Assembly (NCBI GenBank): GCA_951394045.1
Contig: OX595989.1
Coordinates: 992,001 to 1,056,000, forward strand
DNA: 64,000 nucleotides
Direction of reading: 5' to 3'
DNA from: Nitzschia sp. DOCU1
Taxonomy: Eukaryota; Bacillariophyta; Bacillariophyceae; Bacillariales; Bacillariaceae
In this document: positions 52,527 through 63,764 of the stretch, in pieces
How positions within the stretch are numbered: the stretch's first letter is position 1
How the letters are laid out: the number at the start of each line of letters is the position of its first letter
Translations under genes and position numbers: made by a program
Notes under the pieces: generated by a model
Seen by the model: the letters and a program-made list of their open reading frames with translations, nothing else
What the model was told of the DNA's origin: nothing
Databases searched by the model: none

Positions 52527-54316
52527 TTGATCAAACTTTCACTGAAAAAAATGCTTCACTAGTAGCGGTCGAGCTATCGAAATACTCTTACAAGTACAGA
52601 AAGAAAACCGGTTTGGGTTGTATACTTGCCAGCAGAAGCAGCAAAGATGAGACTTGCAACAGTAACGACCGACCCACGGCCACAACAACAGCAGCAAGGC
52701 CTACGCGCCGCTCCCAACGGGTCACCAAAACGGGCAATGACTGTTCCAGGAGCACGAGCGACTGCCTGACGGGAAGGTTTAAGTCTTGCTGTCCGACAAA
52801 AACAATACCGACAACGGACGTCCGTCTTCGTCCCGGAGAGCGCGCATGCAACTACCGTACTTTTTGGAAAGAAGTATCTCCCATAAGTTGGTACCCCCCC
52901 TTCTAAGTAAGCATTCGACTGTGAGAAATAATGTATTTTCATATTCTAAATAACTGATTTAATCTGAGAAATGTGTGTAAGAATACCGAATTTCTTCGTT
53001 TGATTCTCCTCTTTTGGCGGGTACAATTCACCAAAAAGTACGGTAGAGCGTCGACAAGCGACTACCGGTAAAATACTGATAAACTTTCCCACCGCGAGCA
53101 AAACCTTTTCTGTCGCGTTCTATCCGCCAAGCTGCATGCGTGGAATGCCGATTACAGCTGCATGTATGAGAGCGGTTCTCCTTGGGCATAGTATGGCTCT
53201 TTCGTACTCGGGAGATTCACGAGTAGAGAGGGACGCCAAGACCAGGGCTTATCCGAGGCAATAATGAAGATACGGCATCCGAAATACAGGATAACGAACT
53301 CAGAACAATCAAATAGTAAAAGCAAACACAAAAAGTCAAAGCAAGATCGCGGGTCGAATTTAGACTGCCACAAGAGACTACCGGTACATCAGTGTACTGT
53401 ACTCCGCTAAGCAACCGGGTCTCTCTAAGTGTGGTCAAGTGTTAATATTGCTGAATGAAGTCTGAATTACCAGGTACATAAAGAAAGAAAGGACAGAAAA
53501 TCTTCATAGTTCATCATTGAATACAGATTTTGACTCATGTCTTGATTGTCCAAAATATTTAACGATGCATTAGCGGATATTTGTGCCCGCCATCGTATTA
53601 ATCCCAACAAAGTCAAACACAAGAAGGGACAATTTCCGAACGTCCAAACAGATGGTGTTAAGGAAATGGACTTTTCGGCCCTCTACCGGTACTTGGTATG
53701 TCCAGATGTCATTTCAACTGCCTGCCCCTAAATGAGAGAAACGGCCGTGGTCACTGTTAGGCATTAATCAAAGGGCAGTACGTGGAAGTTACTTACGAAA
53801 ACTCGAATTCGTATCCATGATAGGAGCAGTATCGTACACTTTCCCAAAAGTGTGAAAAAGCTTATGGTGGGCTATTATTTGTCAAGCGGTTCTTAGATTC
53901 TTTGTCCTTCCTGTAAAGCAGTCCCAGGGTTCGGTCACGTTATTATCACCTTAAGTATATCCTGCATGCAGTTTGCTAACTTCCTTCCGCATCATGCAGC
54001 ACTTTCAATTTTGTTCCTTATGTTCTCTTTATGGGCTATAAAGCCAATTCGTAAGATGCACATGTATTAAATGTTGACAGAATGCCAACCCAAAACGATT
54101 ATTGCCTCACGTTTCAGAAATGGAATTGCCCATAAAGCACAACTTGCTGGTTACCAAAGATCTCCTTTCTGCGACTGGTCATGATCAAAACGTTTTCTGA
54201 TTTTATTTCGGCTCACACACTTTATGTCCATCACATTGGAAGGTGGAAGGTGCTAAGTTTTCTAAAACACCTCACATTATTTTCCCGAGCCTATACTTTC
54301 TTTGTCCAGATAAGAA
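52527..54316. other. Long intergenic region
   Basis: About 1.8 kb. No gene accepted. A 61-codon plus frame at 53546-53731 (TTG start) reads like a coding exon (FNDALADICARHRINPNKV, ALYRYL) and is followed by GTATGT, but no partner exon was found. ACTACCGGTA-like motifs occur at about 53062, 53377 and 53683. AT content rises before 54317. Confidence 0.4.
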
Positions 54317-55588
54317 ATGATAATGACGGCTCGAAAGAACAATAGCAAGAAGGCTTTGTCTTCAAAGGCTCCAGCTGCTGGATCCAATCGTAGAGGAAGG
54401 AAGGATCAAAGTCGAGAAGAACCCTTGACCGAAAACGATCGGCTAGATGTCGTATCTATGAGTAGCGATGGTTGTCCTTCTAAGGAATACATCACAAAGC
54501 CTCGTGATCTCGATATCTGTTGTGGCCGCGGAAAGGGCTTCTTCTCTCATCCTGGAAACAAGATCTTTCAGGATAGTGTGCGGGACAATATGCTCAGATA
54601 CACAGAATCTCCCAGCAAGAACCTCAAGAGCGAGGTTGTCTCCAGCATGGTCAACGAGCTGTTCCTCAAGGGCATCCGTTTCGTCAAGCGCGACCCCGAC
54701 TCCGGAAATCGATGGTACGTTCTAACGCCAGCTCTTGCCCACGAAAAGACTGGCCATGCGATCCGAGATTCCTTGATGCAAATGAGGAAGACAGCATCAT
54801 CCAAAGCGACCGGCGCTGGCGTCAAAGGAGTTGTGCCTGTTTCTCCTCGGCTTTCTTCTTCTGGTACTGCCTCCAAGAGCAAACAAGCCATCAAGAAGAA
54901 GACTTCCAACACCAAGAAAACCAAGGCACGTCCCACCCCAAAGGCATCCTGCGCTTCACGGAAGGGCCAACTTCTGGAAGGAACAGGGATCGGCCATTCA
55001 AGAAAACAGGAGGAGAGCCAAGAAGAGGACCAGAGTCCTTTCCCAGATGTTGACATTGTGTCGCTTACTTCTTCCTCAGTCCAAGATCATGAAATCGATC
55101 TTTTCGACGATTTTGTTATTGAAGCCCCACCTGTTGATCTGTCTGACCATTTTGGTGACAACAATCACAGTGGCTTGAAACGAATTATCTCTGAAGCTTC
55201 GGCTATCTCAGCAGATGCGCCGCGACACTTGTTGTTTTCTCAGGAGCAAGATAAGAGTCAGATTCCACTCGCACCTCTCGGCATCTCGGGGCATTCATGT
55301 TCGACTGCGGAGAGCAATCTCCCCAACTTTCCGGACGAATATTATTTCGGCAGAAGTGAGGATCCGCTGGCGCCTAACAAGGTGGACCTATTTACTCAGC
55401 CCATCTTCCATCTCCGAGCAACAGAGACGTTGATTGGCCAGCACGGCACCGCTCAATTTGACGTTTCTGCGTCAGATGGTTTGTTTAATGACATTGGTTC
55501 CAGCACCATCACCATGATGCATCGGGACTACGGCACATGGAACGGTGAAAATGCTATCGTTTCCTTCCTCCCAGAGGATTGGCTATAG
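54317..55588 (+). CDS. DUF6824-domain protein
   Basis: A 423-residue single-exon protein. After a basic Ser/Lys N-terminus (KKALSSKAP, NRRGRKDQ), residues about 62-155 are a DUF6824 module: DLDICCGRGKGFFSHPGN, SVRDNMLRYTESP, KSEVVSSMV, GIRFVKRD and NRWYVLTPALAHEKTGH. A long Lys-rich stretch (IKKKTSNTKKTKARPTPK) that could be nuclear signals follows, then an acidic, hydrophobic-spaced C-terminal half (DVDIVSLTSSS, DLFDDFVIE) ending FLPEDWL. DNA-binding-like module plus nuclear signals plus acidic tail would fit a transcription regulator; this is inference. It differs from the gene at 13197 by lacking the CRAL-TRIO part. Convergent with the permease, 107 nt between stops. Confidence 0.8.
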   Translation: MIMTARKNNSKKALSSKAPAAGSNRRGRKDQSREEPLTENDRLDVVSMSSDGCPSKEYITKPRDLDICCGRGKGFFSHPGNKIFQDSVRDNMLRYTESPSKNLKSEVVSSMVNELFLKGIRFVKRDPDSGNRWYVLTPALAHEKTGHAIRDSLMQMRKTASSKATGAGVKGVVPVSPRLSSSGTASKSKQAIKKKTSNTKKTKARPTPKASCASRKGQLLEGTGIGHSRKQEESQEEDQSPFPDVDIVSLTSSSVQDHEIDLFDDFVIEAPPVDLSDHFGDNNHSGLKRIISEASAISADAPRHLLFSQEQDKSQIPLAPLGISGHSCSTAESNLPNFPDEYYFGRSEDPLAPNKVDLFTQPIFHLRATETLIGQHGTAQFDVSASDGLFNDIGSSTITMMHRDYGTWNGENAIVSFLPEDWL

Positions 55589-55695
55589 ACAGCTTCGCTA
55601 TCAATTTTAAAAAGTTTTAGAAGTTCAGCATTCGAATAAGTGGTCTTTAACATGCTATGTAGGCAAATCGGGTCAATTGCCTCGCCTATTTTCTA

Positions 55696-58069
55696 CTAGA
55701 AGCGGAGGAACAAAGCCAACATGACCAACGTGGATATGGTGGTGATACCCAACACAAACTTCCACGTCTGCTTCAGAATAGCGCCCTCACCAATATCCAA
55801 GCCCACCACAGCGCATGCAGCGATGATGTTGTTCAAACAGATCCCATTGCCCGCCGACCCACCGACCGCCTGCAGAGCTAACAGCGAAGTCTTCGAAACA
55901 CCAATGGCATCAGCGGCGAGCGCCTGGATAGTTCCAAAAGTCAGGTTCGAAACAGTAGTTGAACCGGAGAAGAAGGACCCCAAAGCGCCCAATAGGGGCG
56001 TGATGATTATGAACCCCTCTTTGAACCAATCTGAAAGGATGGTTCCGAGAATAAAAGCGGGAGCAGCCGTCTCGACCCTGAGCAAAAGCTGCACCAAGGA
56101 AAGCGCCCCGAGCAACGCAATGGCCGGGGTGGCAAGACGGCTGATGACGACACCTGCGATTTCTCGTGGAGTCCGTTGTAAATCCTTTCGATAGATGAGC
56201 ATCGTGACTATGGATACCAAACCAAACGGCATGATGAAGGGCAAATAAAAGAGTTCATACTTCCAGTTCAGTCCGGGATAGGTCAAGATGTTGTTCAATT
56301 GCAAGACAAGGCTGGCCGACAGCCTAAAAGTACCGTAAGTTCCGAAGAAGATGGCAAAGTTGGGCTCCCTCTTAGTCAAGTACTCTTTAATGCCAGCTTG
56401 TTCGACACGCGTAAGTACAAGGATAAGCACCACCAACCAGATCGGGGAAGTTCGAAATACCAACTCTTTTATGTATCCTTCACCGAACTCCTTTCGGGGC
56501 CCCAGAACGGCCTCTAATGCCTCGTGTTGTGACTTGAGAAGAAGATCTTCGGAGTTTACAAAAGTGTCAGGAGTGTTGACCATGGGAATGTTTTCGTCAT
56601 CGACCTTAGCTGATTCTTTCGCTTCGCCATTGGCCTTTGGATCTTCAACTTCCACATTTCCATTCTCTTCGACAATGGGTTCGACTCTTTCACTTATTTG
56701 TCGGCCTTCGTCCTCCTCATTGTCATCGGGTGCGCCTCCTGGTCGTTTGCTAAGCGCATCGGTTGTTACATCGCTGATCGTAGAAGAGGCATGCTTGTAG
56801 TTCTTTCTGACCGAAGAGTTGGATTTATCGCCTGCCCTGCTGCTTGCGACTGACTGTTCCCGTTCAATTTTCTTCACGAGGGAAGTTTCGGACACCGACC
56901 CGATATCCATAACATCTTTCCCATCTTCGTTCAACAAGTAGTCCTCCAGCGTGGAAAGGCCGACTTTGAACTTGATCAAAAGTGCTGTACCTGCACATCC
57001 AACTATACCTCCAATCAGAGACGGGAATTCTTCGCTAGCAAAGGAGATTCCTAGCGACGGCCCCACCACTGTTCCCAGGCTCAAAAAGATGAAAAGCAGA
57101 TTCCTCTTTACCAGCACCCATGGACAAATGATACAAAGGAGCGAAGGCACCAGAAGGAAGGCACAAATAGCCAAACAGACGCCAGCCTTGTACGAAATTT
57201 GAAGAAATCCTTCATCCTCGTCTTCTGGTTCAAAAATCGCACCAAATCCAAACCAAATCGGTGTACCGACCGCACCCCATACGGTCGCAAATGTGTTCAT
57301 GATCAGCAGCGTCACCACAGATTTCATTTTGCTATGTCCAGTCGAGACAAGCATTGGTGCCCCCAGCGCCACAGGAGTTCCGAATCCACTGGCACCCTCA
57401 ATCATATAGGCAAAGGAAAATATCAACATGAGCTCTGCGACGGGATGACCCGCTGCAAGGTTCGGGGAAGGGGGGAACAATGAGATACTATACATGAGGC
57501 ACTTGTATCGCCAGCACACTTCCACAATATTCGAGCATCTTTAGACGCTCGTCCTACGCACCAGTCAAGGCCTTCATTTCTCGCATCATATATGGCATGC
57601 AGTACGTCGCTTCCATGGTTTCAAACAGGGTAATCGCACCCGCCATGATACTCAACGGGGTCAGGGCTTCGTGCAGGCCCAAGACTATGGCTCCACAGGT
57701 CAATATCGGATCCGATCCGAGATACATGAGTCGAACCAGGAACATGAAGAAGGCCGCCATTGGTAAACTAACCGTCGTTGAAATAGGATTGGGTTTGACA
57801 GTTACAACGATCAAAAAGACAATCGGAAAGAGACAAAAGATGACCTGTAAAGAAGAAACAAACGGTCAGAGCGACAACGCACAACGATTGTAGCACACAA
57901 CCTTCCTTCTCGAACAACGTACGTCCATCACATCCCCCCAGGCACCGCCGGCATCGATAGGCACCGTTGCGCACTGGCATTCCTGGCAATCATTGAGGCC
58001 GACGCAACTAGCCGCACACTGGACATCGCTATCGTGTTGGCATCGGTAAGAGTAATCTTCACTGGACAT
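55696..58069 (-). CDS. L-lactate/glycolate permease (LctP family)
   Basis: Three exons, 58069-57923, 57844-57562 and 57452-55696, encode 728 residues, with introns GTACGT...TTACAG (78 nt, phase 0) and GTGCGT...TTGCAG (109 nt, phase 1). LctP carriers move lactate or glycolate with protons. Family landmarks are VTVKPNPISTTVSLPMAAFF, YMMREMKAL|TAGHPVAELML spanning the second splice, SFAYMIEGASGFGTPVALGAPML, NTFATVWGAVGTPIWFG, then FFSGSTTVSNLTFG and GGSAGNGICLNNIIAACAVVG near the end. Two additions to the bacterial plan are visible: a Cys-rich N-terminal segment (six Cys in residues 10-33) and a hydrophilic 150-residue insertion in the central loop. In a photosynthetic diatom glycolate from photorespiration is a plausible substrate, by inference. 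It lies in the plasma or an inner membrane; which is not visible. Confidence 0.92.
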
Positions 58070-58589
58070 GTTTTCGTTACAATATAGACGGGAAATCTAA
58101 TAATAATGGGTCGATGTGGTAGGAGAAGAAGGCTATGTACAAAACGGACGAAAGAGCACTGAATCTTTGACAAAGAATTCAATGGTGACCGACCTTCTTC
58201 GCCATTCTTCCTCCCATTTTTCTTGTCCTCGACGACGACGCCTTCGCTTTAGATCTCACACTCCGACGTGGCGGGCGGGGGGCGGGAAGGTTCTCACGAG
58301 AACGTTCTTTGCGAGCGTAGGACCCAATCGACTGGATTTGAAGGGGGGGGGGGGCAGACCTCGCGCGCAAAAATGGAGCGTGGTCCTCCAAACTCAACAA
58401 CGTCATCGATGCCATCGGCGGGAGGAAAAGTTGTCAACAACCAAACATGATGGCAGCCCATTCCCTGCGGATCTTGTTGTTGTCCTTTCATATAGCGACA
58501 TCCGATCCGAAGAATCTTCATCAACAACACTCTGTTGTTCAGTTTCATTTATACTTTCCGCATTGTTTGCTCTGTAGTTGTTGATCAGA

Positions 58590-60398
58590 ATGACGATTTC
58601 GAAAGCAGCCGCGTTCACGTTCCTGCTGCTCGGCGTGGTCCATTCGCTGACAGTAATGCCGCCCTTGACCAAGACCGCGGAACACCTTCCTCTCGCCAAG
58701 AAAGCAATGGAATTCCTAGACAATTCGCCAGATCCATTCCATGCAGTACAATCTGCCATTGATCTATTGGAGAATGCTGGATTCGTCGAAGTGAAAGATA
58801 TGGATCCAAAGTCGGACACGTTCCAGCCAGGTAAGGAGAGGCTGTGTGCGTAATTGGATCACTATCGTTTGACAAGAAACGTTGATTTCAACTTGTACGT
58901 TCGTCGTTGAATCAAACAGGTGGAAAGTATTATTACACACGGAACAAGTCTACATTGGTTGCCTTTGCTATTGGCGAAAAGTATGTTGCTGGGGGTGGAG
59001 GTTTCAAAGTAATTGGAGGGCACACAGATTCTCCCAACCTCAAAGTCAAACCGCGTTCCAAACGAAGCGCCAAGACAGCCAAGTCCATTCAAATCGGGGC
59101 AGAGTGCTATGGTGGTGGGCTGTGGCATACCTGGTTTGATCGGGACCTGGGCATTTCGGGCCGTGTGGTTTGTCGCCAGAAGGATGGGCGGATAGCGCAA
59201 AAGCTAATCAAGATTGATCGCGCAATTCTACGAATCCCTAATTTGGCTATTCACTTGCAAAGCGCTGACGAGAGAAAGGCGTTTGCAGTCAACCAGGAAG
59301 ACCACTTGAGCCCCATTTTGGCGGGAAAGATTGAAGACGCATTAAACGGAGCCGATGAAGCTGCAACCGACGACAAGAAGGAGGAAGAGGGAGGCGAAGA
59401 GAAGAAAGAATCCAAGGGGAAAACACCCAAGGATGGTTGGACGGAGCACCAAGAGCCACTGCTTGTGCAACTTTTGGCTGGAGAGCTTGGTGTGGAATCG
59501 TCTGATATTGTAGACTTTGAGTTGAATATGTTTGATATTCAAAAAGCGGCATTGGGTGGTGTTCACTCAGAATTCATCTATTCTGCCCGACTCGACAATC
59601 TGGCAAGTTGCTTCTTGGCAGTAGAGTCTCTTCTACAATGCGTCACGGAAGTTGGCTTCTTGGAAAACGACAAGGATATCAACATGGTGGTGCTCTATGA
59701 CCATGAGGAAGTAGGAAGCAGCAGCGCGTAAGTTCTGATGCCATGCCCGCAGAGATTGATTCTGATTTACTGTTCCTGATTATTATCCATTAAATGTTTT
59801 GTCATCAGTGTTGGAGCAGCAGGCCCCATCCTTGGTGATGCCGTCAAGAGCATCACTGCGGCACTCCATGATCAAAAATCGTATGACGCCACCATTCGCA
59901 AATCTTTTGTCTTGAGCAGCGACCAGGCGCACGCACTTCATCCAAACTACGCGTCAAAGCACGAAAAGAATCATCAGCCCCAAATGAATGCCGGTATGGT
60001 TATCAAGCGCAATTCAAATCAACGGTACGCTACAAACGGTGTAACAGGGGTTTTGATCCGTGAGGTTGCTCGTCGGGCTTCCCTTCCGCCCGTGCAAGAG
60101 TTCCTTATTCGACAAGATTGTGGGTGCGGTTCTACGATCGGTCCCTTGATTAGCGCGGCAACGGGGATTAGGGCGGTAGACATGGGTTGCCCACAGCTAT
60201 CGATGCATTCGATTCGGGAACAGATGGGAGTATGCGACCGTAAGTACACGTCGTGTTGGCATTCTAATGAGAAGAAAGAAGCATTCTCACACTGCTATTC
60301 ATTGACCGACTTCTTGGAGTGTAGTAACGAATGGTCTTGAGCTATTCAAGGCATTCTACAAGTTTTTCCGAGAAGTTGACGACTCGCTAGAGCAATAG
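58590..60398 (+). CDS. M18 aspartyl aminopeptidase with N-terminal signal peptide
   Basis: Four exons, 58590-58830, 58920-59727, 59809-60239 and 60325-60398, encode 517 residues; every join keeps phase (1, 2, 1) and restores family sequence. M18 enzymes are zinc-dependent dodecameric peptidases that remove N-terminal Asp/Glu. Visible signatures: FLDNSPDPFHAVQSA, GGKYYYTRNKSTLVAFA, GGHTDSPNLKVKP (metal His-Asp), YGGGLWHTWFDRDLG, YDHEEVGSSSA|VGA, SSDQAHALHPNY, MNAGMVIKRNSNQRYAT and LRR-free end GLELFKAFYKFFREVDDSL. The N-terminus is a signal peptide (AAAFTFLLLGVVHS), whereas DNPEP is normally cytosolic. An acidic Lys/Glu loop (DDKKEEEGGEEKKESKGK) lies mid-protein. The first ATG is 58590; a TTG lies four codons upstream. 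Confidence 0.93.
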
Positions 60399-60499
60399 TA
60401 GAGGTGATAATAATATGCCACTGTAGGGTCGGCCTCTTCTTTCACTTTTCCGAGAAGTTGACGACCCGCTAGTAGGGCGGGGCCGGTCTCTTCTATTGG
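60363..60499 (+). repeat. Tandem duplication of the aminopeptidase 3' end
   Basis: TTTTCCGAGAAGTTGACGAC plus TCGCTAG at about 60364-60390, inside the last exon, recurs at 60446-60472 as TTTTCCGAGAAGTTGACGAC plus CCGCTAG. GGTCGGCCTCTTCT at 60427 recurs as GGCCGGTCTCTTCT at 60481. The second unit is outside the coding frame. Confidence 0.7.
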
Positions 60500-61504
60500 A
60501 AGGTAGTTGCAACGTATCTTGGTCGAAGCATTGTTTCTCTTCTTCGTTTCTCGTTGCTCAGAAGAAAGTGAAGTAGATCACAAAATCTCTTGGTCAAAAA
60601 ATTCTCCACCATCCTGTACGTTTCTCAATAGTTCTATTCGAGGTAGTAGAGGTTCGATGATATTATGTATGCCCCTGTTTTTGATAGGCTGGTCACTACA
60701 GTACGCTGCGGGCGGTACGATTGATTGTGACAAACTCCCGCGTGCTCATCAGCATAGTACCGGTACGTATACGTAACCATGTTGGTCGGGTTAATAATAC
60801 TGACTGCACAGATTCAGGACGTGGAAACGGTATCACGGGCGGGCCGCAAAAACAAAATGCGTTCTTCCGCTATTTCGAGACTTCGACAACGAACAGCTCC
60901 GGCATATGCTCGGATGGCCCGCCAGCATATAAAATTCATTATGTTCTCTCTAGAACTTTAATACCGTTTGAGAAAAAGGGTTGCGTGGTAAGGTGAGCCA
61001 TAAGATTGGATTTGCTTGCGTTTCAGCCCTTCTACTTATGATATCGACAACTCATGTGATTGCAAGCGAAAACGCCCATCATGAAATGCTAGAAGTTCAA
61101 GTGCCATCTGTTGCATTGAAGTAAATAAGTGCCGGTTCGGGAGATCTCTTCTTGCAGCGTATTGCAAATTTCTTCGTGTCGCATCAGCGAGAACAAAATG
61201 TGGGGCGAGCAACCATCACAATATGATTCTAGGACCTGTTTTGATGGGAAGAAATATCAAGCACTTTTGGACGACCGAGCAATACAAGAAGAAGAAGTGA
61301 CAGGAGGAGAGTCTGCTGGTGCTGGTAGTACTGTCCTCATGCTGAGCTTCGAATCAGCAAGCTATCAAGGGCGGTGGACATCACTTACGTCAAGTTAGAG
61401 AAAAAGTTTTCAAAAACGGACCGAGAGGAGGCGCAGAGGCAAAAGCAAGAAGCTTCTTGCAGAACAGGGGTAGTCCTCGTCCTGCTGACGACCCAGCAAC
61501 AACA
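60399..61504. other. Intergenic region
   Basis: About 1.1 kb, starting with the second copy of the duplicated 3' end. The frames at 60721-60996 and 61129-61398 show no domain. The HSF promoter should lie in the right half. Nothing else. Confidence 0.35.
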
Positions 61505-63764
61505 ATGGTCGCCGATGAGGACATGGTTGTTGCCCCCGAAGTCAGTACTAGCACCAGCACTGCGGGGGAGGGCGAACGAGCATTGGACGAAGGAGAAACG
61601 GCAAGCCTCGCAGCAGTTCCCCTGCATGAGCAAGAAGAAGCTAAGGACCAGGAAAGACGGAAGAAGGAGTTTCCGTGGAAACTTCATGTTATGCTGGACG
61701 ACGCAAGTAAAGAAGATAAGGGGCATATTGTCTCTTGGAATCATGACGGCAAGTCATTCAAAGTTCATAACCCCATGGCATTCATGAGTGAAGTTGCACC
61801 GAGATATTTCAATCACAAGCATTATCGTTCATTTCAAAAAATGGTAAGTGACATGATCATGCTGCGACTTCACATCATTCCGCGTCATCACAGCACCAGA
61901 AGGTTTGCTTGGATCAGGAGCCAGAAGACCCCATCATTACTCGATCGCCTGGAGTTGGTCTTAGTTTCAGTTGTCTGTTATCGATCTACCCGGTCGTCTC
62001 TTGGTCAAACTTTAACCAACACCATGCTTCCTCTGCTGGAGTCATATTTTGTTTTACTCGTTATTTTTGGAAATCACTGCAACAGGGGGCAAGAAATAGT
62101 GTGTGATCAAACCGTCGAAAGCAAACTAACGATTTTGTACGTTTGGTGGTTTCTTGCTTCTGATTGTTGTTATCGGCTATCTTCCTTGTTATTTGCTCGA
62201 CGCGTCCACGGAAAGCTGAATCTATATGATTTTCAGAAAGTGATGGGCGGTAGCGACCGCGGGGGCTACACGCATCATCTTTTTCAAAAGGACAGGCGGG
62301 AGCTGTGTCACAATTTGCGGATACGTACCACCAGGTCCATGTTGCCAACAAGGAAAGCGAGAAGTCCTCGTACTTCGCCGACTTCACTCGGTACGTCAAA
62401 GGAAGCAACTACAGCAGCAGATCATGCACCTCCATCGTTGTCATGTGAATTCATCTCATCGTCATTCTTCATGTAATCGGCATTTGTTCTTGTTGCCAAT
62501 CGACCGATTTTCACGTGTCGCACTACATCCATGTTCTCTGGTATTCTCAGAAGCACACTCCCTCCGGCAAGACGAACGACGTGGTGGATTGGGATTGACT
62601 GAGGAGAATCAGCGCTTGAGCAGTATTGATGACATTTCTATGGGTTATTTCCAGAGACAACAAATGAGGGTAGGGACGCAGCAGTACAGCGGAGAAGAAG
62701 AATTAAAAGAGAAGTCCGGCGACAACAGCACTACGTCCACCAGCAGATTTGAGGACGCAGAGGGCACTGGGAGGGCTGATGGTGACGGCAGGTTCTTCCG
62801 CTATCAGGGCGACGATTTTCCTCCCCAAAGTAGAGCTCCTAGTACCAGTGGTGCAAGAGTGGTGGTGCCAATGCCAGATGTGAGCCAAGAGTTCACCAGC
62901 AGTAGCATCTCATCCGCTGGTGAAGCGCGCCTGCCTTCTTTTGGTACAACGCGAGATTTCGTCGCTCCCCCTCAAATGACCAGTGATCATCTTGCCATCA
63001 GTGAAACACAACAGTCGTCTCAGGAGGAGAGCGGAGCAGCAATGATGACGATGATGATGCAGCGTACTGGTTCTCATCCTGTTTCTTTGGGAACAATCGG
63101 CTTTTTCCCTACTACTGGAATTCCGATGGCGCCCCAGCAGCCACCCCCAACCGCAGCTGCTCAGGAGGAAAGGATCAATCCATCCTCCTTTGAAAGATTT
63201 CTTCAATTTCAGTCCCTGTCGATGCCGCCGGTGCTGAACGCTACTCACCACTATCCGTCTTCGGGTGCGCATGTTGGCTCCTTGTTGCCATCTGCTTTCC
63301 TCCCTTCGCCCAACATCTCTACAGATCCCACCAGCATGATCACCACAAGAGGAGCAGCCAATAGCTATCCCCTTTATTCGGTAGAATATCCTCATCCTGG
63401 TGAGGATTCAGCACAGCCCCCGCTGCAGAGGCAGCAAAACCCGGGCCACAACTTTGCTACTGCTGGTGGCGGCGGCGGCAGTAAGGATATTATCACCGAT
63501 GACAATGATGATCATTCAGAGAAGACGGGAAGAAGGAAAGGGTCCTCGCCACTTCTTCATTCGGCAGAGTCCAAGCAGCAGCAGGTCGTTCGTCGTTCTT
63601 CGTCCTCTGGTGTAAGACGCAGATTTCCTACTGGTCCTGCTGGTGGGGGGCATGACGGCGACCACCCCCATCCACTTGTTGCAGCGGTGCCTCCTGCCAC
63701 AATCTTCAATGAGCCGCTGAGCGAAGATCTAGAACCGGATCCATTGCCTCCAAGAAGAAAATAG
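61505..63764 (+). CDS. HSF-type DNA-binding transcription factor
   Basis: Three exons, 61505-61843, 62216-62390 and 62551-63764, encode 575 residues. The HSF-type winged helix begins near residue 58: FPWKLHVMLDDAS, IVSWNHDGKSFKVHNPMAFM, PRYFNHKHYRSFQKM|LNLYDFQKV (splice join in the recognition helix) and DRGGYTHHLF. HSF domains are greatly expanded in diatoms and recognise GAA-type elements. The third exon is a long Ser/Pro/Gln/Met low-complexity region with acidic and basic patches, containing DGDGRFFRYQGDDFP; typical of a regulatory domain. Intron 1 is 372 nt, open in frame. Intron 2 (GTACGT...TTCTCAG, 160 nt, phase 1) is less certain than the first; the last exon also has its own ATG at 62424 in the same frame. 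The first ATG in frame is 61505. Confidence 0.8.

Noticed and set aside
62424..63764. Separate 446-residue gene starting at the ATG at 62424
   Set aside because: Its first residues are unlike a protein start, and a GTACGT...TTCTCAG intron links the rest in phase to the HSF domain, so it is treated as the last HSF exon.
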